Shown in pieces: positions 45,061 through 56,765 of a DNA stretch of 64,000 nucleotides. A program made the translations under genes and the position numbers. The notes below the pieces were generated by a model that was given only the letters and a program-made list of their open reading frames with translations, was not told the origin of the DNA and did no database searches. Position 1 is the first letter of the stretch. The number at the start of each line of letters is the position of its first letter. Source of the DNA: Mesostigma viride. Its lineage: Eukaryota > Streptophyta > Mesostigmatophyceae > Mesostigmatales > Mesostigmataceae. The stretch covers positions 646,501 through 710,500 of the forward strand of contig RPFO01000644.1 in the NCBI GenBank assembly GCA_009746045.1, in the 5' to 3' direction.

Positions 45061-45392
45061 ATGGCTGAATATGGAGGAAAAAAATATGTGTATAACTGCA
45101 TGTATGTGCAACTAATTGAGGGAATCCGCAGATAATTAATGTGACCAGAACTAGTGTTGGCCTGACGAACCTTGCCCTTCAATCAAATGTCGGCTACGTA
45201 TGCTACGATAAAACATATGGATCCTGCAAAGCTCCTACTACCGGCTACCATTGAATGCATGCATACAGCGCTGACGCTCAGACACTATTCAAATAACAGG
45301 ATGTTCGTCCCACTTCAGATGCTGGCATTGTAGCCCTGCCCAGGGCCCGTGCTGAACTTACTCAACCTCAACCATCTGCACCTTGTCACTCT

Positions 45393-48300
45393 CTAGAGCG
45401 TGAAATCCTCGTCCTCGTCGTCATCATCCTCACTAGTTGCAGAATAATCCTCATCCCTGTCAGTATCCTCCTCCTGCTGCTGCTGCTCCTCCTCCTCCTC
45501 CTCCTCCTCCTCCTCCTCCTCCTCCTCCTCGTCCTCTGCCTCCTCCGTTTCTTCTGCCTCCTCCTCCTCCTCGTCCTCTGCCTCCTCATTGTCATCTGTG
45601 GCAGATTCCCCACCCAGGAACTTGGACGGATATTTTTTCCCATAGTTCACCAACAGCTCCTCGCCCTTGCGAATATGCCGCACCGTGTACACCGCCACAA
45701 ACGGCTGCCCTGACGCGTCAAACTCAGTACCTCCGAACCTGACATTGGCCCTTGCTGCGATGTTGCGATAGTCATTCATGAACCGCAGCTCGTTGCCATA
45801 ATTCTTTGCGTCGATCATGAGCAAAACCTCCTTGCCGGCCTCCCGTTGGTCCGGTACCTTCAACTCAAACACATACTGGCTGTTCGCCATGCTGTGGCCC
45901 GCGCGCATTGTCCCGGTGTAGTTGCCGACCTTCTTAGCCTTCCCCCAATTCCTCGTCGCATACAACCCGTGCTGCACCTGCTGCTTCCTCTCGCTGCTGG
46001 CACCTGAACCCGCGCGGCTACCCGCCGCTGCATCCCTGCCAGTGGGTGCGCCAGCCGCCTGCTTGCCAGCAAAAATCGGATGATCTGTGGGCAGCGGGCG
46101 GATTTCTACCCCCTTAAGATAATCCATCCGCACCACCTGCCGACGCAGCCTCTCCGCCGCACCGTGCGGGTCCCCCCACACGTACCAGCTGACGTACCGG
46201 CAGCGACAACCATGGGGCCAGGAGGGAGGTTTCCGGCTCCTTGTGGCGTTGGCAGCATTACGGTTGATAGCATTATGTCCACCGCGCGCCGGCGGCAAGG
46301 GTTGCCCCCCCCTGTAGCTCCTTTTGTCGTCGCGGGGCGGATGACCCACGCTACCACCCTGGGACTCGCTCGACAGGTTGTCAGTCACCAACGAGAGGTT
46401 CTCCTGGCGCTGCAACCGCTCGGCCTTCCTCGCTGCAATAGCCGCAGGGTCGTTATGCTCCGAACAGACGAAGAGCTTCCTGTTTCTCCCTTCTCGGTCT
46501 CGCAGGTCCTGAAGCAACAGCCCGACGCACTCGGGGTGGAAGTAAAGCTTGCAGCCCTCGCACACGAACATGTCTTGGTTCTGCACTTGGTCCTTTCGCA
46601 ACTTGCAGATGCAGTGCAGCACGGAGGTCAACCTGGGAGATGCCTCGTTCATATTCCCATGCTGCCAGCTGCCACGCGGCTTCGGCGGAGCTCTCACCGC
46701 GCTCGGCACGGGTGCCGGATCAGGATCTGAGAGGGATGCCTGTTCCACAAGACACCCTTGACTCTCGCTGTTGGCAACGACAACCTCCCATTGCTGCGGG
46801 TAGCATCCAGAGCTCCCATGATCGGGGACCCCTCTTGCCGGCTTGTGGCTCATGGTAGCCGGCTTGTTGTTAGTAGCCGAGGCAGCAGGTCCAGGTGGCA
46901 CCGCTGGAGGACCATCCCCGTGCTCCCATTCCAGCACTGTTCTGCCAGCTCTCTGCCGCTGGGCGCTGCCCTCCCTATTCGATGGCCCCGCACCGTTGGA
47001 TGGTTCAGCCCCACGCAACGGTCCCTCACCATTTGATGGCCCCGGCAGACGGACAGGAGCACCCCCCCGCAGCAGCTGTCGCCCCCGCAGCAACTCTTGG
47101 CCCGTGTCCATGGGCTCCTTCTGCTTCCCGCGTTGGTCCATCGGCGCGGCTGCGTGGCCCCCTTGTTCTCGATGCGGCGGGCGAGGTTTTGGGGGCGGCA
47201 TCTTGCTGGCGTCTTCTTGGTGGCGCGTGGGCAGGGGCGCGGGTCGCTTGTTGTGGCGACTAGCATCCACGCATGACTCATCATCTGAGGCTTGACTGCC
47301 CGCATCACAAGCGGTGGGAAATGCGCGCTTTCTACCGCCGCTGTTGTCACCCATGTCCTGCCCCTTGTCCACGCCCTCATCATCGCGCACACCCGCGCCT
47401 TTTTCCCCGCCCGGATCCTCCCCTCTTCCGCTCATCATGCCCTCCCCCCTGTCTCCACTGTGCCCATTACCAGTGCCTTCACCCCTGCCTCTCATCACAT
47501 CCTTGCCCCTGCCTTGATCTTGTCCATTGCGCGTGCCCCCGCCCGCGCCCGCGCCCTCGCCCTGGTTCTGGCCACCCGCGCCCCCCACTGCGCCCCCACC
47601 GGCAGGGATCGCTGCAGGGCCGTCATCAGCTGCAGGGCAATTCAGTGCCGCCCGATATGCAGGCCCCTCCGCCGGGCCCTCTGTCGGCCCTGTCAGTTGT
47701 GCATCCAACAACACCCAGTCTCCCTCAAACAACTCCCGTTGGATGTCCAACAGGCCATATAATGACCCTCGCACACTGACCCAGCGGGACTCCAGGTACA
47801 CCAGCGCGCCCCAGGGACCCTCCGACGTTATCACCGACGCTGGCGTGGGCAGCATGCTCGCCCTCTCCACCCACGTGGCGGAGTATTCATCGTTGATTTT
47901 GCGCTCGAACTTTGTGATCGCTGTGGCGACCGCGGCACGCACCGCACTATAGGGAACGACCTTGCGCCACAGCCGGGGAGGGCCGGCCTCTGTGGGAGTG
48001 GCATGTGCCAAGCGGAACTCCCCCAGTGACATGACGGGAAATATCCTGTCCCCTCGTGGCCGCGTGCAGTCACCGTTCCGGTATGCCTGAATACGCTCTC
48101 GCAAAACGGGCCACCCGAGATCCTCCACAAACTTGCGGCGCCAGGGTTCCTGGATGAGGAACAAGAGGGGGCGGAGAGGTAGTAAGGTAAGGTAAGGGGG
48201 ATTCAGCCAGCATGAGGCGTTGTGAAAGCTCTCTTCAGTGGAAAGGCCACGGGGTCATCTGATACGATGATGTTGTTCGCAAAAAGGGCAAAGACAAACC

Positions 48301-50364
48301 TGTGGCAGTGAACGATGAAAACAGCGGTTAGTGCTTCTTAACAGCAGTGGACAGTGTGCATGTCCGGAGACGATGTTTTATGCTTTGTGACTTGCTCGCG
48401 TGTGTGTGCACGGGCACTTTGGGACGCATGCAACGAATGGGAAGTAACGACACGAGCAATCATCAGCAGGTTCGCAGCTAGAGGGGGCGCCTACACTTGC
48501 GCGAAATCCAGAAAGACCTGAACTGCTATATATAATACTCTAATAAAATAATATGGATAAGATAGTCTAGGCGGCGGCGGCAGCGGCGGTGGTGGTGGCG
48601 GTGGTGGTGGTGGTGGTGGTGGTGGTGGTGGTGGTGGTGGTGGTGGTGGTGGTGGTGGTGGTGGTGGTGGTGGTGGTGGTGGTGGTGGTGGTGGTGGTGG
48701 TGGTGGTGGTGGTGGTGGTGGTGGTGGTGGTGGTGGTGGTGGTGGTGGTGGTGGTGGTGGTGGTGGCGGCGGTGGTGGTGATGGTGGTGGCGACGGCGGC
48801 GGCGGCGGTGGTGGTGGTGGTGGTGGTGGTGGTGGTGATGGTGGTGGTGGTGGTGGTGGTGGTGGTGGTGGTGGTGGTGGTGGTGGTGGTGGTGGTGGTG
48901 GTGGTGGTGGTGGTGGTGGTGGTGGTGGTGGTGGTGGTGGTGGTGGTGGTGGTGGTGGTGGTGGTGGTGGTGGTGGTGGTGGTGGTGGTGGTGGCGGTGG
49001 CGGCGGCGGTGGTGGTGGTGGTGGCGGCGGCGGTGGTGGTGGTGGTGGTGGTGGTGGTGGTGGTGGTGGTGGTGGTGGTGGTGGTGGTGGTGGTGGTGGT
49101 GGTGGTGGTGGTGGTGGTGGTGGTGGTGGTGGTGGTGGTGGTGGTGGTGGTGGTGGTGGTGGTGGTGGTGGTGGTGGTGGTGGTGGTGGTGGTGGTGGTG
49201 GTGGTGGTGGTGGTGGTGGTGGTGGTGGTGGTGGTGGTGGTGGTGGTGGCGGCGGCGGCGGCGGGGGCGGCGGCGGCGGCGGCGGGGGTGGTGGTGGTGG
49301 TGGTGGTGGTGGTGGTGGTGGTGGTGGTGGTGGTGGTGGTGGTGGTGGTGGTGGTGGTGGTGGTGGTGGTGGTGGTGGTGGTGGTGGTGGTGGTGGTGGT
49401 GGTGGTGGTGGTGGTGGTGGTGGTGGTGGTGGTGGTGGTGGTGGTGGTGGTGGCGGTGGCAGCTTCGGGGGCGGCGGCGATGGTGACGTTGGCACAGACA
49501 ATAACAGGAAAGTACCATGCTGTTGCGCGTAAGCAGAAGAGAGTTCACAAGCACCCGGCCTTGCGGGCACTTGATGACTGTACTGGGTATGCGGTTGGCA
49601 GCGCGACACACAGCCGTCTCTCTCAGTGCCCACGCTGGGCTTTTCTTATCCGCCTTCCTCTTACACCCTCGCTTCCCTCCCCCCGCTCCCCCGTACAACA
49701 GCAACACCCTGCAGCTTCTTCCTCCCTTCTTTTCCGGCCCCGGGCACAGCTGGTCCCATGTGCATCCTTACTTATAACGGGTCTCATATGCATCCATACC
49801 TGTTAGGGGTGCCATATGCATCCATACATGGTAGGGGTGCCATATGCATCCATATTTGTTATGGGTCCGATATGCATCCATATTAGTTATGGGTCCCATA
49901 TGCATTCATATTCGTTATGGGTCCTATACGCATCCATACATGTTAGGGGTGCCATATGCATCCATATTTGTTATGGGTCCTATATGCATCCATATTTGCT
50001 ACGTTACCCCTTGCAGCTCATCCTGTTTGCAGCACGACGAGCACGGCTAGCGCGCCTACTGTAGCACGGTTAGCATTGTCGCAGGCTTCCACCTTTCCAG
50101 GGACCGACACGACAACCCAGAGCTCGTGCGGGTCCGCCATGCACATCAGCGCGGGTGGGGCAGCGGACCAAGTAAGCCTGCAAGTGCGCTTACCTCCATG
50201 TGCGGCTCCTCCGCCGGCGCCTCGCAAGACGCAAACGCCGGATAAAAGTCGCGGGACATGACGCACGTCCAGAGCGCGCCCCGCGGAGGCTGGTAGCCGT
50301 TGGGCATGTACCGCCACTTGCCGCATTCTTCACACCGCACCTGTGCGCGGTCGTTGTTTGCCAT
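45393..50364 (-). CDS. CW-PHD-SET domain protein, putative histone methyltransferase (2 exons)
   Basis: Exon 1 (50194-50364, 57 codons) begins MANNDRAQVR and carries a CW zinc finger: CEECGKWRYMP, ALWTCVM, ASCEAP. Its donor is GAG/GTAAGC. Exon 2 (45393-48149, 918 codons plus TAG) starts after a polypyrimidine tract and ATCCAG in the same phase, giving about 975 aa. Exon 2 has an unassigned N-terminal region, a Gly/Pro-rich linker, a PHD finger (CICKLRKDQVQNQDMFVCEG ... FHPECVG ... FVCSEH, protein ~570-622), a SET-like domain (~785-897: GLYATRNWGKAKKVGNYTG, ELRFMNDYRN, RKGEELLVNYGKKY), and a highly acidic tail. CW reads H3K4 methylation in known proteins, and SET methylates lysine. The usual NHSC motif is replaced by MNDYR, so activity is uncertain. 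Extra small exons in the 2,044-nt intron cannot be excluded. Confidence 0.78.
48585..49462 (+). repeat. GGT (sense-strand ACC) array in the SET-gene intron
   Basis: About 880 bp of GGT repeats with scattered GGC, GAT and GGGGGC interruptions, between the CW exon and the main exon. It yields poly-Pro, poly-His and poly-Val frames that are not genes. Confidence 0.97.
49765..49998 (+). repeat. 28-bp tandem repeat in the SET-gene intron
   Basis: About eight units of 28 bp built on CATATGCATCCATA and TTATGGGTCC, with every unit containing ATGCATnCATA (ATACGCATCCATA in one). It lies about 200 bp from the CW-exon donor. Confidence 0.85.
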
Positions 50365-52500
50365 GTGGCGGATGAGCTGGTTGGTGGCTGGCGGTTGCAA
50401 TTATGCCGCGTGAACGCCGCCGATATCTTGAGGATGATGCTAATATGGCCGCTCGAACGGGAGTCTTGAATCATAAACCCAACTCCGCTGCACGAGCGCA
50501 ATGTGGCCAGCTGCCTGGTGCGGCATGATATTCAGCTTGTCGAGTATCCTTGATGACTTCTACCCAGACGATGACGCATCCCCGTCCCTGTTAAGTCGTT
50601 CACAGCTTGGGAGCTAAGGGCTTCCAGACTGGTTATTCTTGTGTCTATGAAGTCCTTACTTTTTCCAAAACATAACACGTTGCATCGAATGTAGATAATT
50701 ATGGGTATGGCTGACGTTGTTGCAATGTGCCATCTTGCATCCGTAGTCTTCACGAATAAGTACGTCTTCAAGCTGGAATGTCTAACCAGGCATTACGCTG
50801 TATCCTTGTCATGAATGTCACGCTCCCCATGAGTGCGAGCGAGCGTTGACCAAATTGGCGTACATCGGCCCAGATTTGGCAAATGCGCGCAAGGCTCATG
50901 TCGAGTTGTCAACGGACCTTGCTTGAGCCTTGGGGTTTGGAGCGCAGTTGAGCAACGACACCAGCGCGCGACCATTCGCGCTTGCTCGGTGCAGGAGCTT
51001 GTGCAGGAGCTTGTGTGGGTGGTTCCGCTTACAGCAGGAGCTTGTCAACTTGAGCTGACTTACTTCACGCTACGCAATCCGATTTCTCTAGCACCAGGCT
51101 AGTACCAGCAAATAGCATATAGAATTCTCTGCTGCTGACTGCGGCGTGGGACGCAAACAACTACAACAGCAAATAGCTTCAAAATCAGATCTTGGGTTAG
51201 TCCGTTGGTAGGGGCAGGCGCGGCGCTGTTCCGGAAGTTGCCAGAAGCATGCAGGATTGTGTCGAGTTTGGTGGCGCGAGCATCGCTCGGCGTCGGTTCC
51301 GCGAGCTGGGTTCACACTTCACAGCATTTCACAGTTCACAGTTCTAAGTGCTGGCGCCTGCAGGCGCCTGTGATAAGGAACTGCAGTGAAGGAACTGCAG
51401 TGAAGCGGGCTGGACTGATGACCGACGTAAACCCATGGCCATGCCTAAAAAAGAGGCATTAACGGCGGGGTGGGTTATCAGGCATCAGGCATACACATCA
51501 TGACGCCGGCAAGTCATCATAAAGTTCATGATCATGGTTGAACCACATCGGCCGGATGTGGTTCATAAATTTAGGCGTTACGGCAGCGGGAAACTGAGGC
51601 TCCGTCGACTGATGGCCGGAAAGGCGAGGCCGCACCAAAGGCAACTCCGGGTATCAGTGTGCTTGTCAAATCAATAACCGTATTCCTCCAAAACGACGGA
51701 TTACGTGTGTAGAAAGTTAGCGTACCATATATATATATTAAAAATATAATTACTTACAGCAGAGTGAAATCACTCAAACCAAAGCAAACGCCCAGCTATA
51801 AACCATATATATACCCTATACCGTTCAGCCCCTACGTTACAAAGTCGTGCAGTTGCGGATGTTGACTAATCATTTGCGATATCGCGGGGACATCAGTTAG
51901 GGCCTTATCTTGGTAGGGCCACGTTTGGTACGAGCACACACGAGGCCGAACGTTGGCCAATTTAGGCGTTGTGATTTCCTTGTGTCGACGGTTCGACCTC
52001 ATTGATATGGCTTCTTACAGCTACTAAGTCGAACCACGTGATTGTGTTCTTGTCCGATGATGTCTACCGCCGTGTTGATGGCTCAGTATTGAAACAATCA
52101 TTATCGGAATGCATTAGAGTCGGGAGTTCAACGATCTTTCAAAAAGCAAACAGGGTTACTACTTGATCTACCGGGTTAGTTAGTTTAGGCCAGGTTAGCC
52201 GAGGCAATATGTTAGAGGCCATGGTGGAGGTAAATACCCGGGTCGTATAACACGTACATGACCTTGAATTCGAAGACCTAGCTAGCTAGCATTAATAACT
52301 TTTCCTATTGGCCTCCGCGAAGTTGCTAGCGCCTTGCCTAGAGGCTAGCTGGAAATGACGAGTATGTAGGACTTGGTGGAAACTCAGGTCGGTCAAGACT
52401 CAAGAACACTCATACACAGCCAGGCACCACACGGCTGTACACATGCACACCAAGCCAGCGCACCCATGCACGCACGCATGCAGGTGATCATATACTACAG
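50365..52500. other. Intergenic, no gene seen
   Basis: The left part is probably the promoter of the minus-strand SET gene. I see only short local repeats (CAGGAGCTTGT at 50990-51045; AAGGAACTGCAGTG at 51376-51402; an ATATAT run at 51727-51742). No supported coding sequence. Confidence 0.4.
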
Positions 52501-52511
52501 CAGAAAGGAAC

Positions 52512-52592
52512 CCCGGGGTCACAGCAGCAATTAAGGGTCACAGTAGCAAGGATCACAGTAGCAAGGGTCACATTAGCAAGGGTCACAATACT
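52512..52592 (+). repeat. GCAAGGGTCACA tandem repeat
   Basis: Five degenerate units of about 15-18 bp (GCAAGGGTCACAGTA type). Two further units occur at 56060-56095, next to the copia-like LTR. Confidence 0.7.
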
Positions 52593-52599
52593 GTAGCAT

Positions 52600-53725
52600 G
52601 TGTAGGACATCTTGCTAGATAGCCATCGAATGCTTGCAGAACACCGCCGGCATCAGGCAATGCCCAGGCGGTGAAGGACATCGCCGCTCGGCCAGCCCCT
52701 GCTGGCCCTGCCGGCGATGCTCCTCCCGGCATCCCGACCTGGGCGGACATGCTTAAGCAGCACGCCACCTCCACCACCTCCGCCGTCGCCGCCCAGCTTA
52801 AGCAGCAGACGCTGGACCTCCGCGAGGAGGCCGAGCTCGCCAAGCGCAGCCTTAACGTCATAGTCAAGCACTTCGACCCGCTGCAGGACGAGACCTCCGA
52901 GACCCTTGCCCTGGCGTTTGAGAACAAAATCCTTGTCCCCATGGCTATCACTGGTAAGGGCAAGCCGCGGGGGGTGACCCGCCTTCCCCGCTCGCGGGGT
53001 AAGGCCGGCCCCTCCCCCTTGCTCCTCACCTTTGACACCATGGCGGATAAGATGGAGTTCCTCAAGTGTCGCAAGCGGCTTGGGGGGACCGCCTACACGC
53101 TGGACGACGACTTGACCCTGACGCAGCAACAACGGCGACGGGAGCTATGGCCGACCTACCTCCAGCTTCGGCAGAAGGCGGGGCAGAAGCCGGTCTACTG
53201 GAAGGGGGCGGACATCTACGTCGCCCACAAGCCCTGGCAGGCGACCCCTGCCGCCCCAGCCACCCCAGCCACCCCAGCCTAGGGAATATATAGCAGTAGT
53301 GTAGCCTAGAAAGCTTAGTGACGTGGCCATGTATGCCTATGTGACGGGCCCACACCCGCCCTTGCAATAGCCGTAGCAATTTCGAGTCATGCTTTGCCCA
53401 TGCAGGGAGTTACTCTCTGCTGAGAGGCCATGTGTACCCCAGCTATAGCCTAGCCACATACCTTCCACCCCATATGTCATGCAGGCCTTCTAGGCCCTCT
53501 CCTCAAGCCCCCCCTGGGTGCCTGTGCTTGTTTAGGAGGCATGAACCACCATGGAGGTGCAGGTGCACCTAGTGCACCCAGAGCAGGTGATAGTTGTACA
53601 TCCTACACCTGCAGGTTGTCGCCCTGATTGTATTACAAACCCATAGATGCCCCTTTCTCAGGGCTATGTGTTACATATGCTCCCCACGGAGCTATGATTT
53701 TAATTAATTAATTAATTAATCTTGC
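52600..53725 (+). mobile_element. 5'-truncated LINE with intact-looking ORF1 end, UTR and tail
   Basis: An open frame from about 52671 (no ATG at its start) to TAG 53282 encodes IPTWADMLKQHATSTTSAVA, SLNVIVKHFDPLQD, LLLTFDTMADKMEFLKC, then YTLDDDLTLTQQQRRRELWP and VYWKGADIYVAHK. The C-terminus carries ATPATPA repeats. A 420-nt 3' UTR and a TTAA tail (53700-53720) follow directly without an RT ORF. The UTR matches 988-1430 inverted. This looks like an ORF1-only fragment fused to a LINE 3' end. Confidence 0.75.
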
Positions 53726-54079
53726 TAGAACAAGCCAGGTGGATACCGCTCTTGGCTTGGATGGTCCTTGGCGGTATACGTAGGCCAGCCTGGGCGGCAT
53801 CTCGGTAAGCCAGTCCTGGGTGGCCTGGACCCAAGGACATCGGCCCCTGGAAGGGTGGCCCGGCCTTCACCTACACGCACCAGCTGTTGGCAGACCTTAT
53901 TATATATACATTAACGCCTCGACCTCGAGGGTCAGACCGCCCCGTGGTCTGCCCGCACGTGGTCCTCGTAGTGGCGGCAGCGCCTATCACTCACCCTCAC
54001 TCGCACCGTGGCTGATGTGTTATTCCGCCGCACCCGGGCCGACTTTGTCGCGACCCATGCGGTCTAGATCCCTCCCAGG

Positions 54080-54617
54080 CCTGCGCAGGATGTAAGAATA
54101 TGCGTTGACCTTAGCAAAAAGGTTTCCGCATAAAAAGTATAAGCACCAGCTTGTACAACTTAGAACCGGCGCGGCGCGGAAGTCATGGGTTCGAAACCTC
54201 GTGGGGACAGTGCCGAGCAGGGATTATTTGGGGGGATCCGCCGGGGCACCGGTCGGACCTAATTAATCGCCTCGCGAGGTATCGGACCTTCCCGGGATTA
54301 ATATCGAATCAGTAATTCGATATCGAATCAGTAATTCGATATCGAATCAGTAATTCGATATCGAATCAGTAATTCGATGCGGAAGTAAAGCCCTAGTTAG
54401 GGAGCCGCTTAAAATTCGCCCCATTCGCGCAAGGTTGTACAAGCTGGTGCTTATACTTTTTGTGCGGAAACCTTTTTGCTAAGGTTAACTCATATTCTTA
54501 CAACCTTTTTGCTAAGGTTAACTCATATTCTTACATCCTGCGCAGGATGTAAGAATATGAGTTAACCTTAGCAAAAAGGTTTCCGCACAAAAAATATAAG
54601 CATCAGCTTGTACAACT
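54080..54617. mobile_element. Foldback element with three copies of an 80-bp terminal repeat
   Basis: An 80-bp unit (54080-54159: GCGCAGGATGTAAGAATATG ... AGCTTGTACAACT) recurs inverted at 54434-54502 and direct again at 54541-54617. The last two are joined by a partial duplication (54503-54534) and the perfect palindrome ATCCTGCGCAGGAT (54535-54548). The interior holds a B-box-like GGTTCGAAACC (54188-54198) and a tandem repeat. No ORF. The arrangement fits a foldback or MITE-type element that gained an extra end. Confidence 0.75.
54301..54376. repeat. Four 19-bp tandem repeats
   Basis: Four exact units of ATATCGAATCAGTAATTCG inside the foldback element. Each is itself nearly palindromic (CGAAT / AATTCG). 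Confidence 0.9.
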
Positions 54618-54913
54618 GCTACGGCTAGCTATGTACGTCGCGACGGCTTCCGCTGTCAACTCTCGCCGCTCGACAAGGAATGCATCTGGTGGGTAAATAA
54701 AATGGGTGTCACTCGCACTTGGCTTGTACTTCAGCTATTACATGATAACAAGATCGATATCCGAGGCCCGATATGTGATGTATCCAAATAGCAGTTATTA
54801 AACTTTATCAGATGCAATAATAGTACGATTATGGATCGCGATTTGGTGCTTTTCATACTTGTGCCAGAATTATTTGTGGCTTTTCAAAGTTTGAAATTAC
54901 AACAAGTGGGCAG

Positions 54914-55503
54914 TTTGTGAGAGCCCCGCAGTTTTTTATTCACTCTGTGATGTGTCATGATGAAGTGCGGCGCACCTACAGGCTACAAAAAGCGGCAAGA
55001 GGTGCGAAAACCGTGACCAAGGGGGAGGCTGTCATCTGCACATCGGGAGAGCTGGCTATCGGCACCGTGTCAGAGCGTCAGATTCGACACCGGGCACTTC
55101 GCGCAGGATAGCGAAAGATCAATGCGATGTGGCCATGATCATGAACCATCATCGCAGGGAGTTAGAGAGAAGGTACGATCGAGAACCGCTGGAACGACTT
55201 TTTTGTCAAATTCAGCAAGGTCATCGGAGGGGATGCCGTTCCTGATGTCAGCAACGACGCTGCACGTGCAAAAATTGAAAAATTTGCCACGGAAAACAAT
55301 AATAACAGAAGAAAGTCTAACGAAGCCTCTCTTATAAACAAGAAAAGGGCAGAAATGGCAGAGCAGGCTGAGGAAATCGACGAAGACGAGATGAAACAGC
55401 ACCTGTGGCTGGCCAATTGGGCTAGGCGGGAATACGAGAATAAGGGTCGTATAGACACGTCAATGGACTCAGACCAGACTATACTCAGACTAACAAACTG
55501 AGG
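54914..55503 (+). pseudogene. Degenerate ORF of unknown, probably mobile-element, origin
   Basis: Two adjoining frames look coding. 54914-55111 gives FFIHSVMCHDEVRRTYRLQK and continues out of frame as IAKDQCDVAMIMNHHRREL. 55165-55501 gives ENRWNDFFVKFSKVIGGDAV, an Asn/Lys-rich region and WLANWARREYENKGRID before TGA. The second frame lacks a start codon. A frameshift near 55165 or unrecognised splicing would join them. I do not recognise the family. Confidence 0.4.
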
Positions 55504-56096
55504 GGTCGCGGGCAAAGGGCGGGAAGGCTGTCTCGCCAGGCCGGGGCATTGCAGGTGTGCCAGAACTATTGCAATCTTTTCAAAGTCTGAAAGGGCAACG
55601 AGGGGTCAGCTTGCTATGAAATCTAGTCCTTGGATGTACATGTCCGTTTCAGATTACTATTAACTTATTCATGCATGGTTCTTCTTCTTTTCGGGGTTTT
55701 CCTTACATTGCATGCCAATCTCACCTCCGTAATAGATCATTCTCAATGAATATATATGTATATTTTAAATTATAAGAGCTTATATACATCAGAGTGAAAG
55801 CACCCAATCAAACATGAACAAAGCCAACCCTATCACTTAAGAGATACCACGACAAAATAACTACAGCCGGCATGGGACACTCGATCCACACAGCGGAACG
55901 AAGTAAAACAGCCTAATAAGCGTGCTGCGCCGCAAAGTCAGCCCCCGTGCGGCGGAGAAAGTCTGATATCAGCCCGACAGCCCGGGTAAGCGCTACCGAA
56001 AGGCGTTGGCGCCAGTACGATGTCCAGGTCCGCGCTGACCAAGGGGCCCGCTTGCCCTGTAGCAAGGGTCACATTATGTAGCAAGGGTCACTGTCA
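55504..56096. other. Intergenic, no gene seen
   Basis: Contains a block at 55740-55800 (ATATATATGTATATTT..., CATCAGAGTGAAAGCAC) loosely like 51725-51775 (ATATATATATTAAAAATATA, AGCAGAGTGAAATCAC). This could mark a repeat family. Nothing coding. Confidence 0.4.
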
Positions 56097-56100
56097 GAGT

Positions 56101-56696
56101 TGAGAATGACTTTGGAATTGTTTGGTTGCAATGGCTGCGGCTCCTTGGCCGCTGTTTATTACTTTAATTTATACATTTACAGTGTCAACCTTCTAGAGAT
56201 GCCTAGAAACCTTGTCCTGCACTGTCGTTACAAGTATGGCAATGCAGTATGCGTTGTGCACATGGAACCTTCTAGACACCAGACGCCAAACTTAAGTCTG
56301 CCATGGTTATATCTTAACAACCCGTGGCAAGACTGCAACCATTGTGGCAACCATTTTGGCCAACGACATGAGTCGCGCCGGATTCATTGTCCGCATCCAG
56401 GTAATCAACATCACGTGCGGCAAACTGATATATTGCATAACAGAAAACCTGGACAGAATAATGCATACGTTTATTTCAATGTGTCGTTCCGACAGTATTT
56501 TTCCGAGCCCTGCCCAGCATCATTTGTAAGGCTTTACAACTCCAGCACTTTTCTTTTTCATGTGGCAAAGATGGCCAGCGTACTCTTATCAGTCATTAAC
56601 GGCCGCACGGGCCATGCCATCATGAATAGCAACTACAACACCGACATAGTCTCAGAGGGTAATGCCCACTGAACATTATTATACAATAGGTAATCA
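56101..56696 (-). repeat. Putative 3' LTR of copia-like element 1
   Basis: Begins TG and ends CA on both strands. On the minus strand it directly follows a possible polypurine tract (CCCCGGGAG, 56697-56705). Its low-coordinate end shares 51 bp exactly (56097-56147) with 60882-60932 on the other side of the coding region. Boundaries are inferred. Confidence 0.55.
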
Positions 56697-56765
56697 CTCC
56701 CGGGGAAAACCTACCAAGGCTGAAAACCCGTGGCGCGGGGCCATTCATGGTTCAACGCAACTCAA

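Noticed and set aside
48491-49806. Poly-Pro, poly-His and poly-Val frames of about 400 aa
   Set aside because: They are the GGT/ACC array in the SET-gene intron.
54178-54240. Possible tRNA gene around GGTTCGAAACC
   Set aside because: Only the B-box is good; the T-stem does not pair and there are no D or anticodon arms. Treated as part of the foldback element.
56100-56672. 190-aa plus-strand open frame with Cys/His spacing like a zinc finger
   Set aside because: It lies inside the putative LTR, reads antisense to the element, and has no convincing domain.
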